A stretch of DNA of 64,000 nt from Wocania_A spongiicola (GTDB lineage Bacteria > Bacteroidota > Bacteroidia > Flavobacteriales > Flavobacteriaceae): the NCBI RefSeq assembly GCF_023502325.1, contig NZ_JAMFLZ010000008.1:88835-152834 (forward strand), read 5' to 3'. The notes under the pieces were generated by a model. That model saw nothing but the letters and a program-made list of their open reading frames with translations. It was not told where the DNA came from and did no database searches. This document shows positions 25,810 to 36,530 of the stretch, one piece after another. Position 1 is the stretch's first letter. Every line of letters begins with the position of its first letter. The position numbers and the translations under genes are program-made.

Positions 25810-27291
25810 ATGTATTTACTAGGATTAGATATTGGTTCTTCATCTATCAAAGCAAGTTTGTTACAAGCTTCTGATGGTGTTGTATTAGCTCAAAATTTCG
25901 AACCTAAAGACGAAATGAATATTATTGCACATCACAATGGTTGGGCAGAACAAGATCCAGAACTCTGGTGGAACTATGTGAAATTAATAATTCCAAAATT
26001 AATAGAAAACACTCAAATAGATAAATCACTTATAACCGCAATAGGTATTTCTTATCAAATGCATGGTCTTGTTTTAGTTGATAAAAACAAACAAGTTCTT
26101 AGACCGTCTATTATTTGGTGCGATAGTCGTGCATCAGAAATTGGTAAAGAAGCTTTTAATGTTTTAGGACAAGATTATTGCTTAGAAAATTTTTTAAATT
26201 CTCCTGGAAACTTTACCGCATCAAAACTAAAATGGGTTAAAGACAATGAGCCTGAAATTTTTGAACGTATATACAAAATAATGCTTCCAGGAGACTTTAT
26301 TGCAATGAAATTAACAAATAAAATCACTACAACCGTAAGTGGTTTATCTGAAGGTGTTTTTTGGAATTTTAAAGAACATAAAATATCACTGACACTTTTA
26401 AAACATTATGGTTTTGATAGCACTTTAATTCCAGAAATTCATGAAACTTTTAGTTCACATGGAACAATTACAAACGAAATTGCAAATCAATTAGGGCTTC
26501 CCGCTGGTATTCCAGTTTCATACAAATCGGGAGATCAGCCCAATAATGCCTTATCATTAAATGTTTTAAAGCCTGGTGAAATTGCAGCAACAGCAGGAAC
26601 ATCTGGTGTTATTTATGGTGTTTTTGATGAAGTAAAGCCTGATTTACTTTCCCGTGTTAATGTATTTTCTCATGTTAATTATAAAATTGAGCAACCACGA
26701 TACGGCGTGTTAGCTTGTATTAATGGTACAGGAATATTAAATGCATGGCTTCGGAAAAATATAACCAATGGATTAAGCTACTCTGAAATAAATGAAATAG
26801 CTGCAACTGTGGATGTAGGGTCAAATGGGTTACAGGTATTTCCTTTTGGAAATGGTGCAGAACGAATTTTAGGAGATGTAAATATAGGCTGTACATGGAA
26901 ACATCTTAATTTTAACATTCACAAAAAAGCTCATTTATTACGAGCCGCACAAGAAGGCATTGTTTTTTCTTTTCAATATGGAATTGATATAATGAAATCC
27001 ATGGGGCTAAAGTTAAATGTTATAAAAGCAGGAAATAGTAATATGTTTCAAAGTAACATTTTTAAAGAAACTTTGGCTACTCTATCTGGAGCACAAATCG
27101 ACATCTATAATACTGATGGTGCTATTGGAGCAGCTATAGGTAGCGGTATTAGCTCTGGGGTTTACAAGTCTTCAGACGAAGCTTTTAGCCGTTTTAAAAA
27201 ACTTGAGACAATCCAACCAAATAAAGAAATGCAATCTAAATTAGAAGACGCTTATCAAAATTGGAAAAAAGAATTACAAAACATAAAATAA
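25810..27291 (+). CDS. xylB: xylulokinase
   Basis: 493 residues, FGGY carbohydrate kinase. The ATP-binding start LLGLDIGSSSIKA, the substrate segment ISYQMHGLVLVD, and the C-terminal motif with KAGNSNMFQSNIF are characteristic. It phosphorylates D-xylulose to xylulose 5-phosphate in the cytoplasm. The assignment as xylulokinase rather than another FGGY kinase rests on the neighbouring xylA. Confidence 0.9.
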   Translation: MYLLGLDIGSSSIKASLLQASDGVVLAQNFEPKDEMNIIAHHNGWAEQDPELWWNYVKLIIPKLIENTQIDKSLITAIGISYQMHGLVLVDKNKQVLRPSIIWCDSRASEIGKEAFNVLGQDYCLENFLNSPGNFTASKLKWVKDNEPEIFERIYKIMLPGDFIAMKLTNKITTTVSGLSEGVFWNFKEHKISLTLLKHYGFDSTLIPEIHETFSSHGTITNEIANQLGLPAGIPVSYKSGDQPNNALSLNVLKPGEIAATAGTSGVIYGVFDEVKPDLLSRVNVFSHVNYKIEQPRYGVLACINGTGILNAWLRKNITNGLSYSEINEIAATVDVGSNGLQVFPFGNGAERILGDVNIGCTWKHLNFNIHKKAHLLRAAQEGIVFSFQYGIDIMKSMGLKLNVIKAGNSNMFQSNIFKETLATLSGAQIDIYNTDGAIGAAIGSGISSGVYKSSDEAFSRFKKLETIQPNKEMQSKLEDAYQNWKKELQNIK

Positions 27292-27316
27292 TCGATAACC
27301 TAAAAATCATATAAAA

Positions 27317-28627
27317 GTGAGCACATACTTTCCAAAAATTAATAAAATTAAATTTGAAGGAAGACATTCTAAAAACCCTCTTTCTTTCAAATGGTACGAT
27401 GAAAACCAGGTCATTAATGGCAAAACAATGAAAGCCCATTTAAAGTTTGCTGTTTCTTATTGGCATACCTTCTGCGGTGAAGGTGGAGACCCATTTGGTC
27501 CAGGAACAAAAATATTTCCTTGGGCAGCTGCAAATAATGATCCTTTAACCGCAGCAAAGCATAAAATGGATGCAGCATTTGAGTTTATTGACAAACTTAG
27601 TATTCCTTTTTATTGCTTCCATGACACCGATTTAGTAGGAGATGGAAGTGTTTTTGAAATTGAAAAACGCTTACACAAAATATTGCCTTATGCTCAAAAC
27701 AAACAAACAGAATATGGTATTAAATTACTTTGGGGTACAGCAAATGTATTTTCTAATCCTCGTTACATGAATGGTGCCGCAACTAATCCAGATTTTAATG
27801 TACTAACCAAGGCAGCGGTTCAAGTAAAAAACGCTATTGATGCCACTATAGCCCTTGATGGTTCTGGCTATGTATTTTGGGGAGGAAGAGAAGGTTATAT
27901 GTCGTTGCTTAATACCAATATGAAAAAAGAAATAGAGCATTTAGCTATGTTCTTAACCAAGTCAAGAGATTATGCAAGGGCTCAAGGATTTAAAGGCACA
28001 TTTTTTATAGAACCTAAACCCATGGAGCCTACCAAACATCAATATGATTTTGATGCAGCTACGGTATTAGGCTTTCTAAACAAATTTGATTTGAATAACG
28101 ATTTTAAATTAAATTTAGAAGTTAACCATGCAACATTAGCAGGGCATTCTTTCGCACATGAATTACAAGTAGCATCAGATGCTAATATGTTAGGAAGTAT
28201 TGATGCTAATAAAGGTGATTATCAAAATGGTTGGGATACTGATGAATTTCCTACCAATATTTATGAAGTAACAGAAGCTATGATGATAATATTACAAAAC
28301 AATGGCTTTGAACATGGTGGTATTAATTTTGATGCAAAAACAAGACGAAATTCTACAGATATGGAAGATTTATTTATCGCTCATATTAGTGGTATGGACA
28401 CATTTGCTAGAGCACTTGTAACTGCAGAAAAAATACTATCAGATTCTGTTTATCTGGATATGAAGAAAAAAAGGTACGATTCGTTTAATTCTGGACCGGG
28501 TAAAGATTTTGAACAAGGTAAACTAAGCTTACTAGATCTCAATCAGTTAGCTTCAAAACATGGGGAGCCAGAATTAAAAAGCGGCAAACAAGAATTATTA
28601 GAGCAACTAATAAACAGCTATATATAA
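27317..28627 (+). CDS. xylA: xylose isomerase
   Basis: 436 residues, class II length, with a GTG start at 27317 chosen because MSTYFPKINKIKFEG is the conserved N-terminus. Catalytic and metal residues are visible: His/Asp in CFHDTD, Glu in FIEPKP, Glu/His in LEVNHATLAGH, Asp in IDANKGDYQNGWDTDEF and NFDAKTRRNSTD. It converts D-xylose to D-xylulose (and glucose to fructose) in the cytoplasm. Gap to xylB 25 bases. Confidence 0.96.
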   Translation: MSTYFPKINKIKFEGRHSKNPLSFKWYDENQVINGKTMKAHLKFAVSYWHTFCGEGGDPFGPGTKIFPWAAANNDPLTAAKHKMDAAFEFIDKLSIPFYCFHDTDLVGDGSVFEIEKRLHKILPYAQNKQTEYGIKLLWGTANVFSNPRYMNGAATNPDFNVLTKAAVQVKNAIDATIALDGSGYVFWGGREGYMSLLNTNMKKEIEHLAMFLTKSRDYARAQGFKGTFFIEPKPMEPTKHQYDFDAATVLGFLNKFDLNNDFKLNLEVNHATLAGHSFAHELQVASDANMLGSIDANKGDYQNGWDTDEFPTNIYEVTEAMMIILQNNGFEHGGINFDAKTRRNSTDMEDLFIAHISGMDTFARALVTAEKILSDSVYLDMKKKRYDSFNSGPGKDFEQGKLSLLDLNQLASKHGEPELKSGKQELLEQLINSYI

Positions 28628-28661
28628 CAAGAAGTATTAAATTAAACTTAACTTTTTTAAA

Positions 28662-31600
28662 ATGAAACCTAAACTAATAAAACCCTTTTTAATTCTCATC
28701 ATAACTATTATGTTGGCATCATGTAGTACAAAAGAAAAAAGAATACTTGTGTTTAGTAAAACAGAAGGTTTCAGACACGGTTCTATAGAGGCCGGAGTAG
28801 CTGCATTAAAAAAGCTAGGAGAAGAAAATGAGCTTCAAGTCATTGCCACTGAAGATTCTAATTATTTTGTAGAAGATTCATTAAAACAATTTTCCGCAGT
28901 CGTTTTCTTAAATACAACAGGTAATATTTTAAATTACGAACAGCAAGCCGATTTTGAGCGCTATATACAAGCAGGTGGTGGTTTTGTGGGTATACACGCT
29001 GCTACAGACACCGAATACGATTGGCCTTGGTATAACAAGCTTGTAGGGGCTTATTTTGAAGGTCATCCAAGAATACAAGAGGCAACTCTTAATGTTATAG
29101 ACAAAAATCATAAATCGACCAAGAATCTTGAAGATACATGGGTAAAGGAAGATGAATGGTACAATTTTAAAGACATCAACCCAGACATTAATGTGCTAAT
29201 CACCATTGACGAAACCACTTATGAAGGCGGAACCAATGGCGAAAACCACCCTATTTCTTGGTACCATAATTTTGATGGAGGTTGTGCTTTTTACACCGAA
29301 ATGGGACATACCGATGATACTTATACAAACCCTTTATTTTTAAATCATTTATTAGGAGGTATTACATATGCTATTGGCAATAATAATCTAGATTATAGAA
29401 AAGCAACGTCAGACCGTGTACCTCCTGAAAATCGTTTTGTCAAACAAGTCCTCGACTTTAACCTTAATGAACCTATGGAGTTAGATGAGCTACCGGGAGA
29501 AGGTATTTTATTCATTGAGCGCCGTGGAGCATTAAAACTATTTGATTTTAAAACAGAACAGACCGAAACCATTGCTCAGATTGATCTTTTTTATGGAAAT
29601 GAAGACGGATTACTTGGTTTAGCAGTAGACCCAAACTACAAAAAGAATCATTGGATTTATTTGTTTTATTCGGCACCTGGAGACGAACCTCTGCAATACA
29701 TCTCTCGATTTGATTTAATAGATAAAACTTTAAACCTTGATTCTGAAAAAATACTCCTCAAAATTCCTACTATAAGAGAATGTTGCCATAGTGGAGGTGC
29801 ATTAGAATTTGGTCCAGATGGAAACCTATTCATTACTTCTGGAGATAATACAAATCCTTTCGAATCCTCTGGCTATGCTCCTATTGATGAGCGCCCAGAA
29901 AGAGCGCTATGGGATGCTCAAAAATCGGCTGCGAACACTAATGATTTTAGAGGAAAAATATTGAGAATTAAGCCTGAAGACGATGGTACGTATTCCATAC
30001 CTAAGGGAAATCTTTTTCCTGAAGGCACACCAAACACTAAACCTGAAATTTACGTTATGGGTTGTAGAAACCCATTCAGACCATCTATTGATAGTGAAAC
30101 TGGCTATCTTTATTGGGGAGACGTTGGTCCAGATGCAGGTGTAGGCAATCCAAATAGAGGTCCAAAAGGTATGGGCGAATTTGACCAAGCGAGAAAAGCA
30201 GGGTTTTGGGGGTGGCCTTATACTAGAGGAAACAATCAAGTATATAACGATTATAATTTTACAACTCAAGAATCGGGAGCAAAATTTAACCCTAATCACT
30301 TAGTCAATGATTCTCCAAACAATACGGGATTAAAAGAACTCCCTGAAGCACAAGAATCATTAATCTGGTATTCCTATGATAAATCAGAAGAATTTCCATG
30401 GTTAGGGGTTGGTGGCGTAAACCCTATGGCAGGACCTGTTTTTCACGCTTCAAATCATCCCAAGGGGAATGAATATATGTTTCCTAAATATTTTGAAGGA
30501 AAACTTATTGTATATGAATGGATGAGAGATTGGATTTATGTGGTTACACTTGACAAAAAACATAATTATAAAAAAGCAGAACCGTTTATGCCTAACACCG
30601 AATTTTCGCATCCTATGGATATGATTTTTGGTCAGGATGGTAACCTATATGTTTTAGAATATGGTCAAAAATGGAATTCTCAAAACCTAGATGCTCGCTT
30701 AAACAGAATATCATTTATAAAAGGAAACAGAAAGCCTATAGCAAAAATCACTAATGATAAAAAGGTAGGTGCAACACCGCTGACTGTTCAATTCTCAGCA
30801 TCAGAATCTTTAGATTACGATAACGACAAACTAACTTATAAGTGGTCTTTTACTAATGATGAAGTACAATCAACAGAGTTAAACCCTTCATTTACTTTTA
30901 ATGAATCTGGGACTTATACCGTAAGCTTAACAGTAACAGATAAAAAAGGAAAAACAGATACTGCAGAAACGAAACTTTTGGTAGGTAATGATCCTCCAGA
31001 ACTAATCATCCAAATAGACCCTGAAAACACGTCTTTTTGGGATTACAAAAAAGTAAATTATTCCGTAACAGTTAAAGACAAGCAAGATGGTAGCACTACA
31101 GATGGCTCTATAGATGCTAATAAAATAAAGGTGACTTTAGATTATATTCCTGAAGGAAACGATTTAATAAAAGCGACTTTAGGGCATCAACAAAACACAG
31201 TACCAGAAGGCAGGAAACTTATAGATGGAAGCGATTGTAAAGCCTGTCATGCCGATAAAGAAAAGGTAAACGGGCCTAGCTATATCGAGATTGCAGAAAA
31301 ATACACATCCGATGATGTTGGCTATTTAATAAGTAAAGTTATAAAAGGAGGAGCTGGTGTATGGGGAGAAACCATGATGTCTGCTCATCCACAATTAAAC
31401 CAAAATGAAGTTGATAAAATGGTTAAATACATTTTATCACTAAAACCAGATCATGCTGCAGCTAAAAAGCAACTGCCAATAAAGGGCACAATAACGTTTG
31501 ATAAGCATATAGGGAGTAAAAATGAAGGCATGTATGTTTTAATGGCTTCTTATCTTGATAATGGTAACGAAGATCAACCAGAGTCTAATCTATCTACCAG

Positions 31601-32027
31601 GGAGCAAATTATTTTTAAAGCACCTAAAATTGAAGCTGAAGATGCTATTGAAAAAAGTAATGGCTTAGGAGGTTGGAGTGCTGATGGGCAAAACCTTGTA
31701 GGTTCTATTCTTCACAATTCCTATTTAAAATTCGACACACTGCCTTTAAAAGGCTTAGAAAGTATAAAATTATCTGTGTTTTTTGCTGGTAACTATGCTT
31801 ATGAAGGTGATGTTGAAATTAGAGAAGGCTCGCCTAACGGAAATCTTATTGGTAAAACACACTTAAAGTATTTCAACAAAGATAAAGGTATTATGAAGTA
31901 TTACAAAATACCTGTAAAACCTAAAACAGATAAGGCTTCATTATTCCTTGTATTTAAAAATGAGAAAGATAAAGAGCAATACATAGCAAACGCGAATTGG
32001 ATATTGTTGAATTATAAACACAAGTAG
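28662..32027 (+). CDS. lipoprotein fusion: ThuA - PQQ-type sugar dehydrogenase - PKD - cytochrome c - CBM-like
   Basis: 1121 residues with a lipoprotein signal (lipobox ending ASC, Cys21). Domains in order: ThuA-like (about 25-240, IHAATDTEYDWPWYNKLVG); soluble-glucose-dehydrogenase-type six-bladed propeller (about 257-685); PKD (about 690-775); mono-heme cytochrome c with CKACH at 859-863 and Met in ETMMSAHP; and a CBM6-like beta-sandwich (about 986-1121, KIEAEDAIEKSNGLGGW). It could bind a sugar, oxidise it and pass electrons on in one polypeptide at the membrane surface. ThuA domains are tied to 3-keto-trehalose metabolism. It follows xylA by 34 bases and may be co-transcribed. Enzyme activity and PQQ use are inferred from family only. 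Confidence 0.85.
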   Translation: MKPKLIKPFLILIITIMLASCSTKEKRILVFSKTEGFRHGSIEAGVAALKKLGEENELQVIATEDSNYFVEDSLKQFSAVVFLNTTGNILNYEQQADFERYIQAGGGFVGIHAATDTEYDWPWYNKLVGAYFEGHPRIQEATLNVIDKNHKSTKNLEDTWVKEDEWYNFKDINPDINVLITIDETTYEGGTNGENHPISWYHNFDGGCAFYTEMGHTDDTYTNPLFLNHLLGGITYAIGNNNLDYRKATSDRVPPENRFVKQVLDFNLNEPMELDELPGEGILFIERRGALKLFDFKTEQTETIAQIDLFYGNEDGLLGLAVDPNYKKNHWIYLFYSAPGDEPLQYISRFDLIDKTLNLDSEKILLKIPTIRECCHSGGALEFGPDGNLFITSGDNTNPFESSGYAPIDERPERALWDAQKSAANTNDFRGKILRIKPEDDGTYSIPKGNLFPEGTPNTKPEIYVMGCRNPFRPSIDSETGYLYWGDVGPDAGVGNPNRGPKGMGEFDQARKAGFWGWPYTRGNNQVYNDYNFTTQESGAKFNPNHLVNDSPNNTGLKELPEAQESLIWYSYDKSEEFPWLGVGGVNPMAGPVFHASNHPKGNEYMFPKYFEGKLIVYEWMRDWIYVVTLDKKHNYKKAEPFMPNTEFSHPMDMIFGQDGNLYVLEYGQKWNSQNLDARLNRISFIKGNRKPIAKITNDKKVGATPLTVQFSASESLDYDNDKLTYKWSFTNDEVQSTELNPSFTFNESGTYTVSLTVTDKKGKTDTAETKLLVGNDPPELIIQIDPENTSFWDYKKVNYSVTVKDKQDGSTTDGSIDANKIKVTLDYIPEGNDLIKATLGHQQNTVPEGRKLIDGSDCKACHADKEKVNGPSYIEIAEKYTSDDVGYLISKVIKGGAGVWGETMMSAHPQLNQNEVDKMVKYILSLKPDHAAAKKQLPIKGTITFDKHIGSKNEGMYVLMASYLDNGNEDQPESNLSTREQIIFKAPKIEAEDAIEKSNGLGGWSADGQNLVGSILHNSYLKFDTLPLKGLESIKLSVFFAGNYAYEGDVEIREGSPNGNLIGKTHLKYFNKDKGIMKYYKIPVKPKTDKASLFLVFKNEKDKEQYIANANWILLNYKHK

Positions 32028-32184
32028 TTATTATAAATAATGTGCGGAAGTCTTAAGATTTAGTGAAGACCCTAAAAAAAGTATGTTTGTTTCTACTTTA
32101 TCTAAGATTAAACTAATATAATTCAAAAACGAAATAAAATTATGCTTATTATTGTTTACGTCTTTTATGTTGAATTATAATTTT

Positions 32185-34338
32185 ATGAGTTTTAAAACAG
32201 GTTTTATATTGATATTAATAGCTAATCATTATTTGTCTTTTGGTCAAAAAACTTATAATTATCCAAATGCTATAAAAGAATCTACAGAAGACGTTTATTT
32301 TGATTCATCTATTGGAGACCCATACCAATGGATGGAAAATAGCAATAGCCCTAAACTCTTGGATTGGCTTGAAATTCAGAGTAAGCTGACTAAAAAAATA
32401 AAAAATAAGCACTTAAGTACATTAGCTTTAAGAAATCAAATCGGAACAATGTACAATTATGTTGAAAGGGAACAGTTAGAAGGATACATTGAAAAGGAAA
32501 AAGTTGACAAGAGTAAATATGAATTTAAATATAAAACTCGTAGCTCAAACCGTTTCCCTGACTTATTATATAGGGTAAGAGGAGAAGGTAATTATAAAAT
32601 GTTAGTTGATGTTAAAAAGTTAAGAAAGGATAAAAATGATCATATATCTATTGAAGGAAGATATATAAATGAGGATGATGATTTAATTGCTATTAAGATT
32701 TCTCATAACGGAAGTGATTGGCACGAACTATATTTTTTTAACTTAAAAAATGGTCAAAAAATACATAATTCTTTAAAATATTTAAGAGCTGGCAGTAGCG
32801 TTATTTGGAAAAAAAGAAGTATCTATTATGATCGATACGATGAACCAAAACAAGGGCGAGAGCTTTTAGACAAAGCAAAAGGACAAAAATTGTATTACCA
32901 TAAGATAGAGTCTCCTCAGAGTGAAGACACTTTATTATATATAAATTCTGACAATACTGGGGTCAACAGTTTTCGCTTTGTCAAAAATAATGAGCTACTT
33001 TTTTTATATAACTCCTTTAAAAGGGGGAAAAACACCTATATGGCATTATCTATTGGTGATGTAAATTCTGGATATTTAGAATTAAAACCATTTCTGATTT
33101 ATCCTAGTCAAGATAATATAAGAGTTAAAATTAATGAAGTTTTTGGAGACAAGGTTGTTTTAAAAACAAATTGGGGAGCTTCAAATGGAAGGGTCCTAAT
33201 AGTTGATTTAAATAAACCAAATCAACCAAAAGAATTAGTACCTGAATATGATATTATACTAAAAGAAGTTAATCGTCTGGGAAAAGATAAAATAGCCTGT
33301 GTTTATCGAGACAATAATAGGAGTTTAATTTTAATCTATAGTTTGAATGGAGAATTACTCAAAAAGATAGATTTTCCTGAAGGAAAAAAAGTAAACTATT
33401 TCTATGAAGAAAATGAAAACGTAAAGTATACTGATTTTAGTGTTTCATCTTTTTTTCACCCTGATTTATGGTATCAATTATCTTTAGACGACCTTACGTT
33501 TAAACCAAGTGCAGTAATTTCAGTTCCATATGATGCTGAATCTTTAGAAACAAGATATGTGAAATATATGTCTAAAGATAGTATTGAAATACCTATGTAT
33601 ATTACGTGTTTGAAGAATACAAAGTTAGATGGTAATAATCCAACCTTATTATATGGTTATGGAGGTTACGGACATACTGTTGAGCCTTCTTTCAATGAGT
33701 CATTAACACTTTGGTTGCTTCATGGCGGAGTTTTAGCTGTTCCAAATGTAAGAGGTGGAGGGGCCGAAGGTTCAAACTGGAGTGAGGAAGGTAGAAGATT
33801 AAAAAAGCAGAATGCTATTGATGATTTTATAGGTGCTGCAGAGTATCTTATTAACGAGAACTATACAAATAATGAAAAATTGGGTTCAAATGGAAAATCT
33901 CATGGTGGTTTATTGGTAAGTGCAGCAGCGATACAAAGACCAGATTTATTTAAAGCCGTTGTAGCTGAGGCAGGGCCTTATGATATGTTACGATTAGGAA
34001 AATATACAGTAGGTTCAGTTGCTACGAATATTAATGAGTTTGGTGATATTTCAGATTTAACTGATTTTAAAAATTTAAGATCATATTCTCCACTACATAA
34101 TATAGAAAGAGGAGTTAGTTATCCTAATACTCTATTAATAACTGGAGATCAAGATGACAGAGTACCTCCTTTTCATACATATAAGTTTTTGGCCACTCTT
34201 CAAGAAAAAGCAAATCCAAAATCATTGTACTTAATGTATCTTATACCAGGAGCAGGACATGGTGGGGCATTGACTTCTAATGATTGGGTAGATAAAACAT
34301 TATACAAATATGCATTTTTATATGAACAATTGTTTTAG
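32185..34338 (+). CDS. prolyl oligopeptidase family serine peptidase
   Basis: The open frame starts with TTG at 32152. I prefer the ATG at 32185, which begins a normal signal peptide (MSFKTGFILILIANHYLSFGQ) and gives 717 residues; the ATG at 32167 is the alternative. An N-terminal beta-propeller covers the alpha/beta-hydrolase domain with the triad Ser in GKSHGG, Asp in GDQDDRVPP and His in GAGHGGALTS. It cleaves short proline-containing peptides, here in the periplasm. No link to the sugar genes is apparent. Confidence 0.88.
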   Translation: MSFKTGFILILIANHYLSFGQKTYNYPNAIKESTEDVYFDSSIGDPYQWMENSNSPKLLDWLEIQSKLTKKIKNKHLSTLALRNQIGTMYNYVEREQLEGYIEKEKVDKSKYEFKYKTRSSNRFPDLLYRVRGEGNYKMLVDVKKLRKDKNDHISIEGRYINEDDDLIAIKISHNGSDWHELYFFNLKNGQKIHNSLKYLRAGSSVIWKKRSIYYDRYDEPKQGRELLDKAKGQKLYYHKIESPQSEDTLLYINSDNTGVNSFRFVKNNELLFLYNSFKRGKNTYMALSIGDVNSGYLELKPFLIYPSQDNIRVKINEVFGDKVVLKTNWGASNGRVLIVDLNKPNQPKELVPEYDIILKEVNRLGKDKIACVYRDNNRSLILIYSLNGELLKKIDFPEGKKVNYFYEENENVKYTDFSVSSFFHPDLWYQLSLDDLTFKPSAVISVPYDAESLETRYVKYMSKDSIEIPMYITCLKNTKLDGNNPTLLYGYGGYGHTVEPSFNESLTLWLLHGGVLAVPNVRGGGAEGSNWSEEGRRLKKQNAIDDFIGAAEYLINENYTNNEKLGSNGKSHGGLLVSAAAIQRPDLFKAVVAEAGPYDMLRLGKYTVGSVATNINEFGDISDLTDFKNLRSYSPLHNIERGVSYPNTLLITGDQDDRVPPFHTYKFLATLQEKANPKSLYLMYLIPGAGHGGALTSNDWVDKTLYKYAFLYEQLF

Positions 34339-34568
34339 AATAATTTAGATTTAGTTAAGACTATATATCTATGCTTCTTAAAATAGTTTTATTTATTTGA
34401 AATAAAGCGCAATAATGTAATAACATTAAACCTCCCGAATTATTGTTCTTTTAAAATTTCGTTATTTGTAATGAATAAAACTCTAAAATTCGCCATTAGC
34501 CCTTCTCCATTTTTAGACAAATCTTACTTTTCTACTCTTGTTTAAACTAATAAAAAAAAATTAAACCA

Positions 34569-36530
34569 TCACTTCAAAGAATTAATCCAAGCTGCTATTT
34601 TAAGAGCCTCTGCTTTTGGGACTTGAGGCATTGGCGCCATAGGTGTTGCATACTCTGGCCAGTTTTTAGGCTGCGGATTATAAATAAGTTTCACTATTTC
34701 CTCATCGGTATAATTACGTTTTGCAATTAATTTAAAAGAAGGGCCAACAAGTCTTTTTTCTTTATGATGGCATGCCACACAGGTATTATTAGTTAAAAGA
34801 GGTTGCACTTGAGCATCTGTTAAAACAGTCTTCTTTTTCTTAGCTACTGTAGTTTTACTAACTCTAGTTTTTTTAACCACTTTCTTTTTAATACGAGATG
34901 ACCGTTTTGTTGAAAGTTGAGATAATTCTAATTTGTCGCCTTCAGCTATATTATTTAAAGTATAGTAGAATGTTGGGTGTAAAGTTAACTGGCCCGATTC
35001 TTTTTCCTTAACGCCAGATAAGGTTATTTCGTGCACATAAAACGGTCTTAAATTATCTGTAACAATACGAACCTTATAACCATCATCACTTACATTAACG
35101 CCTTTTAAATTAATAGTTTCCAAGTTTGCCTGTGGGCTTCCATAAGCAGCATGGTATTTATAGATATAACTTTTGCCTTTATAAGAGTCTAAATCTTCTG
35201 CCGAACTTTTATCAACAGGTTTTGTGAATTCAATCTCAAAACCATCAGGCATTGATTTTACTGTTTTCATTTCAAAAGGAACGCGACCTGTCCATGTTAG
35301 GTATTCCAAACCAGAATTTGTAGTTCCGGCTGACCCCCATCCTCTATTGGTTTCCCCAACAAAAAGGTTTCCACTTTGGTCAAAATCCATACGCATTACC
35401 CCAGACTGAAAGCCCGATCTAAAATCGAAAGCAACACCTTGATATTCTCCTTTTACTTTTTCAAGAACCACACGCATTATTTTACTTTGCCCCATATCGC
35501 CAACCAATATTTGTCCACTAAATGGTCCAAATTTACCTTCAGTCTCATCTACTTTCACTTCCGAGTTTGAGATCCCTAAAATACCGTGAGGTAAAACTAC
35601 AGCTGGTAATTGCATTTCTGGAAAAGATTCTTTTGCTTCATAAACAAAATCTGGATCTTTTTCATCTATAATATTTTCGGGCTTTACGTAGCGTCCATTC
35701 TTTTTAATTTGACGCTTATCTATCTTATTATAAAATTCCGCTTCCGTAAGCTTTATAGGAGAGTCTTTATGCCCACTCCATTTAAGTCCTGCTGGATGTG
35801 CAGTAACCACGCCTTTAGGCAAGTGCCATAAGCCTCCAGAGCCTACCCAATCTCCTTGATTATCGGTATAGAACAATTCTCCATCAATAAGACCATAACC
35901 GGCAGGAGAACGCATTCCTGTTGCCCAAGGTTCCATACGTCCATCCTCATAAATTTTCATCGTCCATCCTCGCCATGGTACACGACTTTCTCCTCGCCAC
36001 CATTCTTCATTTCCAAAAGCGACATTTGCTGTTACAAAAAAGGCATTGTCTGGTGCCAATATTGGACCAAAAGAATATTCGTGATAGTGTGTTGATAATG
36101 GCCATGCGTAAATGGTTTGATAAACATCTGCAATTCTATCTCCATCTGTATCTACAAGTTTAGTAAGCTCTCCTCGCTGTGCTGTATATAATGCTCCATC
36201 GCGATAAGCTAACCCTAATGGTTCGTGTAACCCAGATGCAAATTTTATAAACTTAGATGATGTGCCATTCCCCATAGTTGGGTTTTCAATAATCCAAACA
36301 TCTCCACGTCTGGTACAAACGGCTATACTTCCATCTGGAAGCGACAATACACCTCCTCCTTCAACTTTAATACCCTCAGGAGTTGGAACTTTAGTTATAC
36401 GATAATAATCTTCTTCTTTAGGAGCGTTTTGAGCTATTACAATTTGAGTAAAACCAATCACAATCAGTAATACTACAATTTTAATACTATTTGTTTTATT
36501 ATGAATTATTTTGTTCATCATGTCTACCAA
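34569..36530 (-). CDS. beta-propeller protein with C-terminal cytochrome c
   Basis: 653 residues from the ATG at 36530, overlapping the upstream gene by 7 bases; ATGs at 36521 and 36518 would remove the overlap. A signal peptide (ending IAQ) precedes an NHL/sugar-dehydrogenase-like propeller (about 40-500), a Lys/Arg-rich linker (SSRIKKKVVKKTRVSKTTV) and a mono-heme cytochrome c with CVACH at about 583-587 and an axial Met in ATPMAPMP. Such proteins are often annotated as membrane-bound dehydrogenases, but the catalytic cofactor is not established. Operon partner of the DUF1080/PA14 gene. Together with azurin it suggests periplasmic electron transfer. Confidence 0.82.
   Translation of the reverse strand: MVDMMNKIIHNKTNSIKIVVLLIVIGFTQIVIAQNAPKEEDYYRITKVPTPEGIKVEGGGVLSLPDGSIAVCTRRGDVWIIENPTMGNGTSSKFIKFASGLHEPLGLAYRDGALYTAQRGELTKLVDTDGDRIADVYQTIYAWPLSTHYHEYSFGPILAPDNAFFVTANVAFGNEEWWRGESRVPWRGWTMKIYEDGRMEPWATGMRSPAGYGLIDGELFYTDNQGDWVGSGGLWHLPKGVVTAHPAGLKWSGHKDSPIKLTEAEFYNKIDKRQIKKNGRYVKPENIIDEKDPDFVYEAKESFPEMQLPAVVLPHGILGISNSEVKVDETEGKFGPFSGQILVGDMGQSKIMRVVLEKVKGEYQGVAFDFRSGFQSGVMRMDFDQSGNLFVGETNRGWGSAGTTNSGLEYLTWTGRVPFEMKTVKSMPDGFEIEFTKPVDKSSAEDLDSYKGKSYIYKYHAAYGSPQANLETINLKGVNVSDDGYKVRIVTDNLRPFYVHEITLSGVKEKESGQLTLHPTFYYTLNNIAEGDKLELSQLSTKRSSRIKKKVVKKTRVSKTTVAKKKKTVLTDAQVQPLLTNNTCVACHHKEKRLVGPSFKLIAKRNYTDEEIVKLIYNPQPKNWPEYATPMAPMPQVPKAEALKIAAWINSLK

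Noticed and set aside
32049..32071. Hairpin GTCTT...AAGAC after the five-domain lipoprotein gene
   Set aside because: The 5-bp stem with an 11-base loop is too weak to call a terminator.
34339..34568. Bidirectional terminator between the convergent peptidase and cytochrome genes
   Set aside because: No convincing stem-loop with a T run was found in this AT-rich gap.
36518..36530. Frameshifted fusion between the DUF1080/PA14 gene and the propeller/cytochrome gene
   Set aside because: The downstream protein has its own signal peptide and alternative ATGs remove the overlap; they are two genes.
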